Below, in pieces: positions 1-8,122 of a DNA stretch of 64,000 bases; within the stretch, counting starts at the first letter, position 1, and each line of letters begins with the position of its first letter. The translations under genes were made by a program, and so were the position numbers. The stretch lies in NCBI RefSeq assembly GCF_001911425.1, contig NZ_MPPL01000001.1, positions 301,707 to 365,706 of the forward strand, read 5' to 3'. The DNA is from Mucilaginibacter polytrichastri (GTDB taxonomy: Bacteria; Bacteroidota; Bacteroidia; Sphingobacteriales; Sphingobacteriaceae). The notes beneath the pieces are model-generated. The model saw only the letters and a program-made list of their open reading frames with translations, did not search any database and was not told the origin of the DNA.

Positions 1-63
1 GCCAATTAATAATCCTTTGTTAATACTTTTTTTTTGTGGTTTTGTGTTTGATTGGTCGTTCAT
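1..63 (-). CDS. Partial small membrane protein, paralogue of the gene at 436-1056 (truncated by window edge)
   Basis: The ATG is at 61-63 on the minus strand and only 21 codons are visible. The start MNDQSNTKPQKKSINKGLL parallels the start of the 206-residue protein at 436-1056 (MTSQINTANQKIGFKNKGL): a polar N-terminus of about 15 residues leading into a hydrophobic stretch. The same 90-bp repeat lies upstream of both genes, so this is the second copy of a tandem duplication. Function unknown. The gene continues beyond base 1. Confidence 0.6.
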   Translation of the reverse strand, partial: MNDQSNTKPQKKSINKGLLIG

Positions 64-78
64 TGTGAGAATGAGGTT

Positions 79-168
79 TTGCTAATTTTATTAGTAAATA
101 TAAATAACTAATATGTGATTTCAAAATAAATAAAAAATAAGCTGCATTACAGATGTTACCACATCAGA
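79..168. repeat. 90-bp direct repeat, copy A
   Basis: About 90% identical by eye to 1070-1160. It holds an imperfect palindrome (TTGCTAAT, three T, ATTAGTAA at 79-97), an AT-rich spacer and a segment containing GCTGCATTACAGATGT. It lies directly upstream of the truncated gene at 1-63, as copy B lies upstream of the gene at 436-1056. Confidence 0.85.
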
Positions 169-187
169 CTTTAATAGTACTTTTTAT

Positions 188-364
188 TTAGACACCCAGT
201 TTACAGTTCCTTGTTTGCATATTGAGTTTGGTGAACTTATCTGTTGAGTTTACAATCTCTTTATTGAGATTATTTACAGCATCGCGCAGGTTATCAAAAC
301 CTGCTTTATACTGTGGGAGCTGGCTAAGCAGCTCCGGATCGAGGTTGTTATTTTGATCAGACAT
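188..364 (-). CDS. Small hypothetical phage protein (58 aa)
   Basis: ATG at 362-364, TAA at 188-190, 58 codons. The protein begins MSDQNNNLDPELLSQLPQYK and continues with an amphipathic, probably coiled-coil helix (FDNLRDAVNNLNKEIVNS). No signal peptide or known domain is recognised. The palindromic leader at 377-396 also occurs upstream of the terminase small subunit gene, which supports this as a real expressed gene. A truncated relative of its helix is found at 1122-1262. Function unknown. Confidence 0.5.
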   Translation of the reverse strand: MSDQNNNLDPELLSQLPQYKAGFDNLRDAVNNLNKEIVNSTDKFTKLNMQTRNCKLGV

Positions 365-372
365 ATAATTGT

Positions 373-396
373 GTTTAATATGCCAATTGGCATATT
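373..396 (-). promoter_or_regulatory. Palindromic leader AATATGCCAATTGGCATATT
   Basis: A perfect 20-bp palindrome at 377-396 lies 13 bp upstream of the ATG at 364. A 21-bp block shared with 8588-8608 (one mismatch: ATGCCAATTRGCATATTAAA plus one base) precedes the terminase small subunit start. Two phage genes with the same leader suggest an operator or a common translational leader. That is inference. Confidence 0.5.
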
Positions 397-435
397 TTTA
401 TTTAAAAATAAAGGCAATATGTCTTTATCAAAAAA

Positions 436-1056
436 TTATTTTTTAATAAATTTTGGTAATTCCTGGTCTGTTAAACTATCATAAAAAGTATAGAAAGTAT
501 TGTCGGCCCAGGTGTAATTTTCGGGAATAGTAGCCAGGTGCAGATATTTACCAATCATCACATCTTCGTTTGGTTCGATTATACAAAATGTTTCGGGAAC
601 AAGTTTTTTATCAGTAACATTCCGAAAATTTAATACCGCTTTGCCTAAATATTTGCCGGCAAATGCAGTGTGGGCTTCATTAAACCTTTGGTAATCAGCT
701 GACTCACCTCCATAAATCAAATAACTTTGAGCTTGCGGATCTATGTTTTTTTTAAGTACCTCTTTTTTTGCAGCATTGATATTCATTTTGTCAATATCAG
801 CTACGGTTAATGGCCGCACTAATCTCATTAGTATAACTGAATTGTTTTTAGGGTCTCCCTCAAATATTTTGGGAGTAGCATAAAGTTTATCTCCTGCTTT
901 AAATTGGTGGCCTGTGAGTAAATGGTATTGTGCACGTAACTGGTGCCAGTTTAAACTTACTATTAATCCAATAATTGCTATGCAAATAATGGCAATAATT
1001 AGTCCTTTATTTTTAAACCCGATTTTTTGATTGGCGGTGTTAATTTGTGAAGTCAT
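436..1056 (-). CDS. Hypothetical membrane-anchored protein (206 aa)
   Basis: One N-terminal transmembrane helix (about residues 17-37, rich in I, L and A) is followed by a soluble domain of about 165 residues with no family I recognise. The charged N-terminus before the helix suggests a membrane anchor rather than a cleaved signal. It sits at the distal end of the minus-strand prophage gene series, behind a perfect palindrome at 1069-1089 that could control it. A paralogue begins at 63 and runs off the window, so the unit is duplicated. It may be a lysogeny-expressed accessory gene, but no function can be assigned from sequence. Confidence 0.6.
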   Translation of the reverse strand: MTSQINTANQKIGFKNKGLIIAIICIAIIGLIVSLNWHQLRAQYHLLTGHQFKAGDKLYATPKIFEGDPKNNSVILMRLVRPLTVADIDKMNINAAKKEVLKKNIDPQAQSYLIYGGESADYQRFNEAHTAFAGKYLGKAVLNFRNVTDKKLVPETFCIIEPNEDVMIGKYLHLATIPENYTWADNTFYTFYDSLTDQELPKFIKK

Positions 1057-1069
1057 GTAATAAGTTGGT

Positions 1070-1160
1070 TTACTAATTTTATTAGTAAATATAAGTGACT
1101 AATATATGATTTCCAAATAAATTAAAAAATAAGCTGCATTACAGATGTAACCACATCACA
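1070..1160. repeat. 90-bp direct repeat, copy B, with perfect palindrome
   Basis: Second copy of the repeat at 79-168. The palindrome TTTACTAAT, three T, ATTAGTAAA at 1069-1089 has 9-bp perfect arms and lies 13 bp upstream of the ATG at 1056. A related palindrome with 11-bp arms (AATATTACTAA) is found just after the phage repressor gene at 10147-10170. Confidence 0.85.
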
Positions 1161-1262
1161 CAGCATTTTAACTATGGCTTTCAGGCCGTTTTCCATACCG
1201 TCGGTAAATTCTGGGATGGCTTTGTTTATTTCTTTTAATGAGTCTTTCAGGTTTGAACTGAT
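1122..1262 (-). pseudogene. Remnant related to the 58-aa phage protein
   Basis: Open frame in phase with and directly after the TAG stop of the gene ending at 1263; it ends at TAA 1122-1124. Its sequence (NLKDSLKEINKAIPEF) resembles the helix of the small protein at 188-364 (NLRDAVNNLNKEIVNS), but there is no start codon for the N-terminal half. I read it as the decayed copy of that gene in the duplicated unit. A very small gene using an internal ATG cannot be excluded. Confidence 0.4.
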
Positions 1263-3242
1263 CTATCCCAATTTCACTAACTCTACCTTGGTTGGTTGCC
1301 CTTTCTGCCAACTATCTACTTTATTAATATAGTAATAACAGCTATCCTGCTGCAGGTAAACAGGGATCAGTAAATCCAGCTCCAAAACATCGCGAGGGGT
1401 AAGTAAAAAGTAACGGATCACCTTTTTGCTTTGCTTTAATATCCGCTCCAAATCGGGGTAATATTTAAGGCGCAGTTCGTTGAATAATAAACTCTCTTCA
1501 CCGCCCTGCCGGTAAAAATAGGGCACAGATACGTAATCGTTATTGAGCACGCGTGTTTTGCCGCTGCCATCGGTAAATGTTACCGGCGTGTTTACAAAGC
1601 GGGTGTCATTAATTAAAATACGGGGTTGGGTGCTCACACTGAAATCTGTATTGTTGGGGTCGCTTTGGTCTACTTTGTTAATTTGGGCAATGGTGCCGCC
1701 AATCCATGGGCGGTTAAGGGTAGGGGCAAACTGGCTTTCAAATAAATCGGCAGTGGCGGGGAGGGTGGCATCGGCAATGTTAATCTGGCTATCGGCAAAA
1801 CCATTGGGCAGCACGTTATCATCCTGCTTATATTTCATATAATTTACCTGAGCGTAGCCGCCTAACTGAAACGTTATGGTTTTGCCCTGGTCAAGGCATT
1901 TACCCGTCCAGTCATAAGCAATGGGTATGTTGTTTACAATGTCTTTAAAAAAAGCAAAGTTCACCGTTTTGGTAGTATTATCGGTCTGGCATATTACGCC
2001 AAAATGTTGCAGCGTGTCTTTAAGCAGATCTTTCTGACTAATATCCGGAAAGATGCGTTCGCACTGAATGGTTTGCCCGTATATTACATCGGCCTGTTTG
2101 TTGGTAATGGTAAATAGTGCGCCCTTATTAACATAAGCTTCGGAGCCTTTAAGGGGTAGGTTGTAGCCAATAATAACACGTTGGTTTTTAACCAGGTTAA
2201 CATCGCACGAGAGTTTTTGCTTGTTATATACGGCATACACATTAACAGGCTGATCTGCATTGTGGTTATTTGTAGCCAAATCTGTAACAGTATTTAAAAC
2301 TGCAGTACGGATAAATACATGGATGCCTGCCGAATGATTTTTGCGGGTACCTCTTACACGCAGATCATAGTTAAATTCAATGGTTACAGCCATATTTATT
2401 GGCGCTACAAAGGTATTTGCCGTAAAGGCATGCGATGGGTCGGCATTAATTTGTGAAAAAGTAACCGTGCCGTTTGCAAAGCTATCTGAATTACTTTCGG
2501 CACAAAACTGATCGCTGGTTTTTTGTACAGAAATGGAATAGCTATCCCGGGCGTTTTGCATGTCTGTACTATGCTGAAAGTTATCATTGGCAAATTGTAC
2601 AATGAGTTTTTGATAAAGTGCGTTTGCTATTAATGAGCCGGTTGCTTTAAACCCGGCATTCCCCACCATCACTTCAATGGCGGTTTTTAAGAAAAATCCG
2701 GGCCGCAGATAGCGTACATCAATAGGTTTGGTAACATCGGTTTCTATTTTGCCATAATCAACAATGGGCCAGATCCAGCCTTCTGTTTTGGTTTGCGATA
2801 TGGCTACATTGTCAATTGTCCAGGCATGGTCGTAGGGTTTAAATGGTGTGTTTGCGCCATAGGTTGTAGCAATATTGCCCATATCATAAATCTTACCATC
2901 TATGGCATCAAAAAAATCGACGTTGCCAGATAGTATGGTTACGTTGGCGGTGTCCTGCTCTATGCTATTAAGTTCTGCAACGGCATTGGGTACTATTTCC
3001 ATACCGTCCTGTATAATGCGGGCCGGGTATTGGGTATAGGGCGCGTCTGTGCAAAATGCAATCTCATCCGGGTAGCCCAAAATCGTTCGGTTGCGCTGTG
3101 TAAGCGGCAGTTTAAACTGGTTGGAGGTATTACCCTGCTGGTTCTTCACCTCGGCCAGGTTATTGATCTGGAAGGTAAGCGCCAGCGGACTATCGTCCGA
3201 CAGATCGACCAGCTGGTCATTGATGTATACTTGTAGGTTCAT
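1263..3242 (-). CDS. Prophage structural (tail-type) protein, 659 aa
   Basis: A large protein without signal peptide or membrane segments, beginning MNLQVYINDQLVDLSDDSPL, rich in beta-type sequence, N, D and T. It lies directly downstream of the 686-residue protein in a minus-strand series headed by terminase, so a virion, probably tail or baseplate, role fits position and size. No catalytic motif is visible. The gap to the upstream gene is about 100 bp and contains an inverted repeat. I recognise the general type from Bacteroidota prophages but cannot name a family. Confidence 0.6.
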   Translation of the reverse strand: MNLQVYINDQLVDLSDDSPLALTFQINNLAEVKNQQGNTSNQFKLPLTQRNRTILGYPDEIAFCTDAPYTQYPARIIQDGMEIVPNAVAELNSIEQDTANVTILSGNVDFFDAIDGKIYDMGNIATTYGANTPFKPYDHAWTIDNVAISQTKTEGWIWPIVDYGKIETDVTKPIDVRYLRPGFFLKTAIEVMVGNAGFKATGSLIANALYQKLIVQFANDNFQHSTDMQNARDSYSISVQKTSDQFCAESNSDSFANGTVTFSQINADPSHAFTANTFVAPINMAVTIEFNYDLRVRGTRKNHSAGIHVFIRTAVLNTVTDLATNNHNADQPVNVYAVYNKQKLSCDVNLVKNQRVIIGYNLPLKGSEAYVNKGALFTITNKQADVIYGQTIQCERIFPDISQKDLLKDTLQHFGVICQTDNTTKTVNFAFFKDIVNNIPIAYDWTGKCLDQGKTITFQLGGYAQVNYMKYKQDDNVLPNGFADSQINIADATLPATADLFESQFAPTLNRPWIGGTIAQINKVDQSDPNNTDFSVSTQPRILINDTRFVNTPVTFTDGSGKTRVLNNDYVSVPYFYRQGGEESLLFNELRLKYYPDLERILKQSKKVIRYFLLTPRDVLELDLLIPVYLQQDSCYYYINKVDSWQKGQPTKVELVKLG

Positions 3243-3294
3243 TTTTAATTCATGGTAATGGTTGACAGATCATGGTAGTTCTCTTAGTTTATGG

Positions 3295-3331
3295 TTAATA
3301 GTTCATACACACTTCGGCTATGAACTATCAA
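3295..3331. repeat. Inverted repeat between two tail-type genes
   Basis: Arms TTAATAGTTCATA (3295-3307) and TATGAACTATCAA (3319-3331), one mismatch, 11-bp loop. Further TATGAAC/GTTCAT half-sites follow up to the stop codon at 3346. It could act as a transcript-end or processing hairpin; it lacks a T-run typical of a strong terminator. Confidence 0.5.
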
Positions 3332-3345
3332 CTATGATCTATGAA

Positions 3346-5406
3346 CTACTGCGTCTGTATATTAATTGATGGCAGGTTAAACGTAACGCTGAAAGCATAC
3401 TGGCCGTAACGGGTTTCGTATTCGGTAAAGGTGGCTGTATTGAGTACCACAGTTTGCCATTTAATGGGATTGCTGTTGATGAGCATTTGCACCTTGGGCG
3501 AATATTTAACGGCTTGCAGGCCTTTAATATCTGCTACCGAAAGATCTTCGGCCATTACCTTCATTTTTTGGCCGGCACTTTTACTGATCACTTCCTCAAT
3601 ACCCTGTTGATTTTCCCAGTCGGATACGAAGTTTTTAATAATCACGGCGTTCTGCACATCCAGCGTAACCTCCTGATTGTAAACAAAACGGTAATAGTTC
3701 CAGGCTCCGCTCAAACCTATCCAGCGCAGGTAAACCGACTGATCGTCTACCGTATTGTCAATGCGCACGGTTTGGGTTTGCGTTACGGCATGTGGGTTAT
3801 TACCGGCATCCTTGTATTTTAAAGTAAGGTTAAAATAATAAGCCTCCCGCGGGAAGCCGGCATTAATCATTAGCCTGTTTAAGCCCAGCTGATTTGGTGT
3901 GAGGTTTTGTGTGGCGCCGTAGCTATTGATAATGAAACGGCTGTTGTCCTGCCCCAGCAAATAGCTGCTGTCGTCATTCAATAAAAGCACATTGCCCGGT
4001 GTGCCCGATAATGGCTGGCGGTTGGCATCGAGCATCACCATTTCGTAATACAGATCGAGGCCAATCAGGTCTTCGCTGTAGATAAAGCCAATATCAAACG
4101 GGTAGCCGGTGCTGTAAGCAGGTTCGGCAAAATCTGTTACCCATTTGGCCAGCTGATTGGGATTGATCACGGTTTTGAAAGGCACATAAGCCGCCATATT
4201 GCCACCATGCTGGTCGCCCAATTGTTTGGCTGAGTAGGTGATGTAAAAAGGGTTGCCGATGCTAACCCATGCAGATGATTGCTCGTTTTTGGCAGCGTCG
4301 GTCCAGCTTTCCCGGTAGGCCAGTTGGTAGCTTGCGCTCAGGCTCGTATCGCGGTAGTTTACTTGTGTGTAGTCACTATTGTCAACAGGCTGTAACAGGC
4401 TCTGCAAAAAGCTGGAAAAATCGGCCCTAATAAAACCTGTTTTATCCGGGCGATTGGTTGATATAATGGTTTTTGTGGCACCATTTTGATCTTGAAAGTT
4501 AATTTGTGTAGTTACTTTATAATAACTGCGCAGCGTATTACAATTTATATAACCAATAGTGTTGCTGCCGGCCATAAACGGATTTTTGATTACGAAGCCA
4601 TTGGTTAGTGGAACATCTACTGTGTAAACGCCAAGGTAAGCCCCCGCATTAATATACACGCTATCGCCGGCTTTAATGCTGCTGGTATCGGCATTAACAA
4701 TAAACTGCGTGCCACTGCTGATGGAGCTATTAAAGATATTGGTTACGGCAAAATCTTTACGCTGATAAGTGAAAACGACGGGATTAAAAGCCGCACTCCA
4801 GCGGGATATATTGCCACCGCCCAGATTAACCGATGGGTCGTTAACCAACAGGTTTTGCGTTGTACCGATATCGAAGGCGTAACTTGCTGCGCAGCCATTG
4901 GTATCTTTAATATAGGCATTGTAAGCGCCGCCCGCCAGGTTGCTAAATGTGGGCGATGATTGAAAGTTAATATTATCGAGACTGTACAGCAGCACATAGC
5001 TGGAATAGGCATTGATGGTAATCTGCCCGTTTTGAGCACCCGGACTAGATTCTTTTTGAATAATGCTAACCGAATTAATTACCACATTGCAGGTTGTAGC
5101 AGGCGGGGCAGCAGCGGCCGGACTGGCGCTAACCACTGTGTAAGATACGGAATTAAATACCTGCCCGTTTTGACTGCGGTTAATGGTACCCGAGTAAATG
5201 GGTAAGTTTTGGCCTGGTACAACGTAATCTTCGTTCGTAATTTGTCCGTCGGCATTTCTTTGAACGGTTACAATAATGCCATTGCCATTGGTGGGCCTGC
5301 CGTTTTCGTCTGTTATTTTGATATAGATAGTGCCGGTTACATAAACGTAACCAGCTAACCCCGGCGCGGTGGTGGTATCGTTATAGATGCTTGCAATTAA
5401 GCTCAT
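3346..5406 (-). CDS. Prophage structural protein with SprB-like repeat, 686 aa
   Basis: Starts MSLIASIYNDTTTAPGLAGY, with no signal peptide. Residues about 105-180 resemble one SprB-type repeat of the gliding-motility adhesin family (NGQITINAYSSYVLLYSLD, then FSNLAGGAYNAYIKDTNGCA). Most of the rest looks beta-structured with no motif I can name. It sits between the 148-residue minor protein and the 659-residue protein, as expected for a tail or receptor-binding component. The SprB-like segment suggests surface-contact function; this is inference. The two flanking proteins show nothing like it. Confidence 0.6.
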   Translation of the reverse strand: MSLIASIYNDTTTAPGLAGYVYVTGTIYIKITDENGRPTNGNGIIVTVQRNADGQITNEDYVVPGQNLPIYSGTINRSQNGQVFNSVSYTVVSASPAAAAPPATTCNVVINSVSIIQKESSPGAQNGQITINAYSSYVLLYSLDNINFQSSPTFSNLAGGAYNAYIKDTNGCAASYAFDIGTTQNLLVNDPSVNLGGGNISRWSAAFNPVVFTYQRKDFAVTNIFNSSISSGTQFIVNADTSSIKAGDSVYINAGAYLGVYTVDVPLTNGFVIKNPFMAGSNTIGYINCNTLRSYYKVTTQINFQDQNGATKTIISTNRPDKTGFIRADFSSFLQSLLQPVDNSDYTQVNYRDTSLSASYQLAYRESWTDAAKNEQSSAWVSIGNPFYITYSAKQLGDQHGGNMAAYVPFKTVINPNQLAKWVTDFAEPAYSTGYPFDIGFIYSEDLIGLDLYYEMVMLDANRQPLSGTPGNVLLLNDDSSYLLGQDNSRFIINSYGATQNLTPNQLGLNRLMINAGFPREAYYFNLTLKYKDAGNNPHAVTQTQTVRIDNTVDDQSVYLRWIGLSGAWNYYRFVYNQEVTLDVQNAVIIKNFVSDWENQQGIEEVISKSAGQKMKVMAEDLSVADIKGLQAVKYSPKVQMLINSNPIKWQTVVLNTATFTEYETRYGQYAFSVTFNLPSINIQTQ

Positions 5407-5438
5407 GTGTTGGTTCTATTTGAGGGTGATTAAGGTTA

Positions 5439-5885
5439 TTAATAAGCCTGGAAATACATGGTAGCCAAAGTAATGCTGAGGCTTACGCCGGTTGTATTTA
5501 CATCGTACTTGTTGTATACGGGCGTGCATTTGGCTTTTTCGCCGGCTTTGATTTTAAAGTAGCGGCCATCGCCCTGGCGGTAAGTGGCGGCTTTTACAAT
5601 AAACTCGTTAGCCATTTGCAGGGCCTGGCTAATGTAGGTTTCGTTGTCGGCCGTGTACTGGTCGAAATCTGTTTTGAACAAAAATTCGAGGTAGACGGTA
5701 TAGGTATTATCCACCGACCCATTGGTGCACGGGGTTACCGTAATGGGTTGCAGCGGGTACATAAATACGCAGGGGAAGTTTTCCTGATCTGCCAGTAAAT
5801 TGAGTTCGTTTGCCGAACCGTAGATGAATGACGGGCTGCTGCCGAGAGTATGTACAACAGCTTGTATTTGGTTGCGTATAGCCAT
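5439..5885 (-). CDS. Prophage minor structural protein, 148 aa (tail terminator-like by position)
   Basis: Begins MAIRNQIQAVVHTLGSSPSF and consists of mixed alpha/beta sequence ending in a beta-rich half (VSLSITLATMYFQAY). Size and position between a tail-assembly-chaperone-like gene and large tail proteins fit a tail completion or terminator protein, but no signature residue supports that directly. About 170 bp separate it from the next gene upstream, and that gap is filled by a chromosomal interspersed repeat (5950-6044). Confidence 0.5.
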   Translation of the reverse strand: MAIRNQIQAVVHTLGSSPSFIYGSANELNLLADQENFPCVFMYPLQPITVTPCTNGSVDNTYTVYLEFLFKTDFDQYTADNETYISQALQMANEFIVKAATYRQGDGRYFKIKAGEKAKCTPVYNKYDVNTTGVSLSITLATMYFQAY

Positions 5886-5949
5886 GGTTTTAGTTTTGAA
5901 TGAGTAAGTTTTGAGTTAATAAATGTGCCTATCCGGAAATATCCGCCGT

Positions 5950-6044
5950 TATCCCGAACTTGTTTCGGGATTCCACATGACAGGTCAAAAACTATGCATT
6001 TGTACACCCGTGCTGTGGGATGCTGAAACAAGTTCAGCATGACG
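5950..6044. repeat. Interspersed inverted-repeat element, family 1, copy 1
   Basis: About 95 bp with imperfect terminal inverted repeats (CCCGAACTTGTTTCGGGAT and ATGCTGAAACAAGTTCAGCAT). Copies 2 (41073-41170) and 3 (41659-41755) share the arms, and copy 3 also shares the centre (CAGGTCAAA, then ACTATGCATTTGTACAC). No coding capacity. It is a REP/MITE-like element sitting inside the prophage tail region. Confidence 0.85.
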
Positions 6045-6058
6045 TATTATTATGATGA

Positions 6059-6313
6059 TTACTGTGCCTGCATCAATTCATGATACCTTTTCTGATAATG
6101 TGCCTCGGTTTGGTTAAGCAGTAACTTGGTTAGGACAACCGAGTAGGGCAGGTTGACTATTTGCGCCCATTTGGTAACGTCGCCGCCTGCCAGGGCATTT
6201 ACTGTGTTAACATACCCGAATTTTTGAAACGACTTAATGCCAGCCTTTTCTTCCAGAGCAGTTGCACGCGAAGCCAGCAGCTTATTTTCGGTTTCGATAA
6301 GTTTGGATAATTC
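6059..6313 (-). CDS. Frameshift extension of tail-assembly chaperone (84 codons in -1 frame)
   Basis: Downstream of the nine-T run (minus strand, 6314-6322), the -1 frame stays open for 84 codons to TAA at 6059-6061. It encodes a plausible globular segment (ELSKLIETENKLLAS, KFGYVNTVNALAGGDVTKWA, LPYSVVLTKLLLNQTEAHYQ). It has no own start codon near the run, so it is most simply expressed as a fusion of about 279 residues with the upstream protein. Tailed phages commonly make such G/GT pairs by programmed -1 frameshifting. A one-base error in the T-run would give the same picture. Confidence 0.6.
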   Translation of the reverse strand, partial: ELSKLIETENKLLASRATALEEKAGIKSFQKFGYVNTVNALAGGDVTKWAQIVNLPYSVVLTKLLLNQTEAHYQKRYHELMQAQ

Positions 6314-6897
6314 AAAAAAAAATATTTAGCTATGGGCAGGGCATCTGTAAAGGGTAGCTTAATTACCTCGTCGTAAAATTCTTCGGCCTTGTATTCGTTG
6401 TACCAGTTGCCGCTTACGGTGCAGTAAAAGTAATGGGCCAGCAGCATGGCGCAGGTTTTTAGCGAGGGGTTAAAGTTGGCCTGCCAGTTATCGCCATGCT
6501 GCTCAATATGGTCGTTAATTTCTTCGGTAATTACATCTCGGGCCGCCAAAAATGCCCCGGCAGGTTCTATCGATAAATTGCTGATCACTTTTACTTTTAC
6601 AGGCTTGCCGTCAATGGTAAAAGTGATGGTTTTGGGCAAACTTTCACTGTTGTACAGGTTTTTGATCTGCAGTGATAAGGCGGCCACATGGTTATTAAAT
6701 AATTGCAGATCGCCGAAGTTCTTAATGTTCTGCAACTCGCTCATCGGTATGCCCGACAGGATCTGGATAGCTTCCAGATCGCTCATGTTCTCTGTCGATT
6801 GCATCTCGATCAGTTGCCCCAGCGTTACCTCATGCAGGTGTTCGGGTATTTTAATGTGCAGCTTGCCGCCGGTGGTTTTTAATATTTGGGCTCTCAT
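6199..6897 (-). CDS. Tail-assembly chaperone-like protein (zero-frame product, 232 aa)
   Basis: Starts MRAQILKTTGGKLHIKIPEH one base after the terminase stop. Residues 1-190 form the conserved-looking part. After codon about 194 the gene crosses TAT TTT TTT TTG, and the zero frame then encodes a basic, low-quality tail (PKISCWLRVQLLWKKRLALS) that looks non-native, whereas the -1 frame continues as good protein. That is the pattern of a gpG/gpGT-type gene, where the short form and frameshifted long form help assemble the tail tube around the tape measure. No member of this family is named with certainty. Confidence 0.6.
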   Translation of the reverse strand: MRAQILKTTGGKLHIKIPEHLHEVTLGQLIEMQSTENMSDLEAIQILSGIPMSELQNIKNFGDLQLFNNHVAALSLQIKNLYNSESLPKTITFTIDGKPVKVKVISNLSIEPAGAFLAARDVITEEINDHIEQHGDNWQANFNPSLKTCAMLLAHYFYCTVSGNWYNEYKAEEFYDEVIKLPFTDALPIAKYFFLNYPNLSKPKISCWLRVQLLWKKRLALSRFKNSGMLTQ

Positions 6898-6898
6898 T

Positions 6899-8110
6899 TT
6901 AAAAAAGATTTAAGGTATCGTCTTGAAAAACAGCAGGTGTTTGCCATGGTAAAAATGATTTGGTTTTGCCGGTATTATTGATCCTGAGCTTACCGAGGGC
7001 AATGTAACGCAGCGGGTCGATCAGGTGGTTCCAGGTATCAGTCGGCTCGTTTAGCGGCTTACCCGACTGGTCAACCTTCCATTGATAACGCATCAGTTCT
7101 TTGCGCAGGTTTACACTGCTTTGGGTAATATTGATCTGGTAACGTTTTAAAATATCGATCGAGTTTTTAATACTATCCGGGCCTTTTTTTGCACCTGTAA
7201 TGTACCAGCCCAACCGGCGGAGCTCTTCTATTGATTTGGGTTCGGCGCTATCGGCAATAATCTCTGTGTTTTTGTTCACCTTCAATTGTTTAAGCCGCTG
7301 TGAGATATCCGGGTTGGTTAGTCCTGTTTCGTATATCAGTTCGTTAACCCATAGTTCGCCATTTTGCAGGTATACTTCCAGGCAGCCGGTTTCGTCATTG
7401 GTGAAACCAAAATCGAGGCCGTAGGCAAGCAGTTTGGCATCGGGAGGAATCTGGTTGCAGGTGTGCCAGTTGGTAAATATCAGGCCGTTTAGCTTGCCGG
7501 TGAGGCCACGGGCATATACTTTCCACTGCTCATAATCGGTTTCCTTCAACCGCTCTACTTTGTTGCGCACATGTGCTTCTGCAAATGGGTTGTGGCGATG
7601 GTCTGATATAAGGTACTGCACATCGGGTTGTCCCTGTAGCTGCTCATGTACCCAGAAAGATACGTTGGGGTTATAGTCAATATAAATCCGTTTGCTGGTA
7701 CGCAGGGAAAGTTCGCTGTAAATGCTCCAGGTAATGCCGTTTGCTTCGTTAATAAACAAGTAGTTGCGTTTGCCCGATTTAGCATCCTGACCGTTATCGT
7801 AGCTTTTAAACTCCATAACAGAGCCATTGTGAAACTCAAATATCCTGTCTGTTTTATTGTAGCTTTTAATATGCTGCTGCAGTATTGGCGAATCCTGCTG
7901 AATCTTCTGCGCATCGCGCAATGCACCGGCTTTAAGGTTGGGTATATCCTGCCCAACAACGGTAATTACCTGCTGCGCCTGTTCACATGCAATGCAAAAC
8001 AGCACTTGCAATATGGCATACGTTTTACCCGAACTGGTGCCGCCCTGGTTAACAACCACATGGCCGGTAGCCTGATAATTGCTTTTAAAAAGTACGGTTG
8101 TTTTAAACAT
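6899..8110 (-). CDS. terL: Phage terminase large subunit
   Basis: ATPase-nuclease motor that packages phage DNA into proheads. Walker A GGTSSGKT is at residues 23-30 and a Walker B-type strand with acidic pair (YLFINEAN) at 117-124. The RNase H-like nuclease domain shows GLDFGFTND (231-239), IIADSAEPKS (284-293) and a C-terminal NHLIDPLRY, which supply the expected metal-binding Asp residues. Length 403 aa is normal for the PBSX/Terminase_6-type family. It lies 12 bp downstream of the small-subunit gene and 1 bp upstream of the tail-chaperone-like gene. All motifs look intact. Confidence 0.92.
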   Translation of the reverse strand: MFKTTVLFKSNYQATGHVVVNQGGTSSGKTYAILQVLFCIACEQAQQVITVVGQDIPNLKAGALRDAQKIQQDSPILQQHIKSYNKTDRIFEFHNGSVMEFKSYDNGQDAKSGKRNYLFINEANGITWSIYSELSLRTSKRIYIDYNPNVSFWVHEQLQGQPDVQYLISDHRHNPFAEAHVRNKVERLKETDYEQWKVYARGLTGKLNGLIFTNWHTCNQIPPDAKLLAYGLDFGFTNDETGCLEVYLQNGELWVNELIYETGLTNPDISQRLKQLKVNKNTEIIADSAEPKSIEELRRLGWYITGAKKGPDSIKNSIDILKRYQINITQSSVNLRKELMRYQWKVDQSGKPLNEPTDTWNHLIDPLRYIALGKLRINNTGKTKSFLPWQTPAVFQDDTLNLF

Positions 8111-8122
8111 GGCAATGAGAAT

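Noticed and set aside
1543..1842. Plus-strand open frame inside the 659-aa structural protein gene
   Set aside because: It is the reverse complement of a well-supported gene and has no start context or domain.
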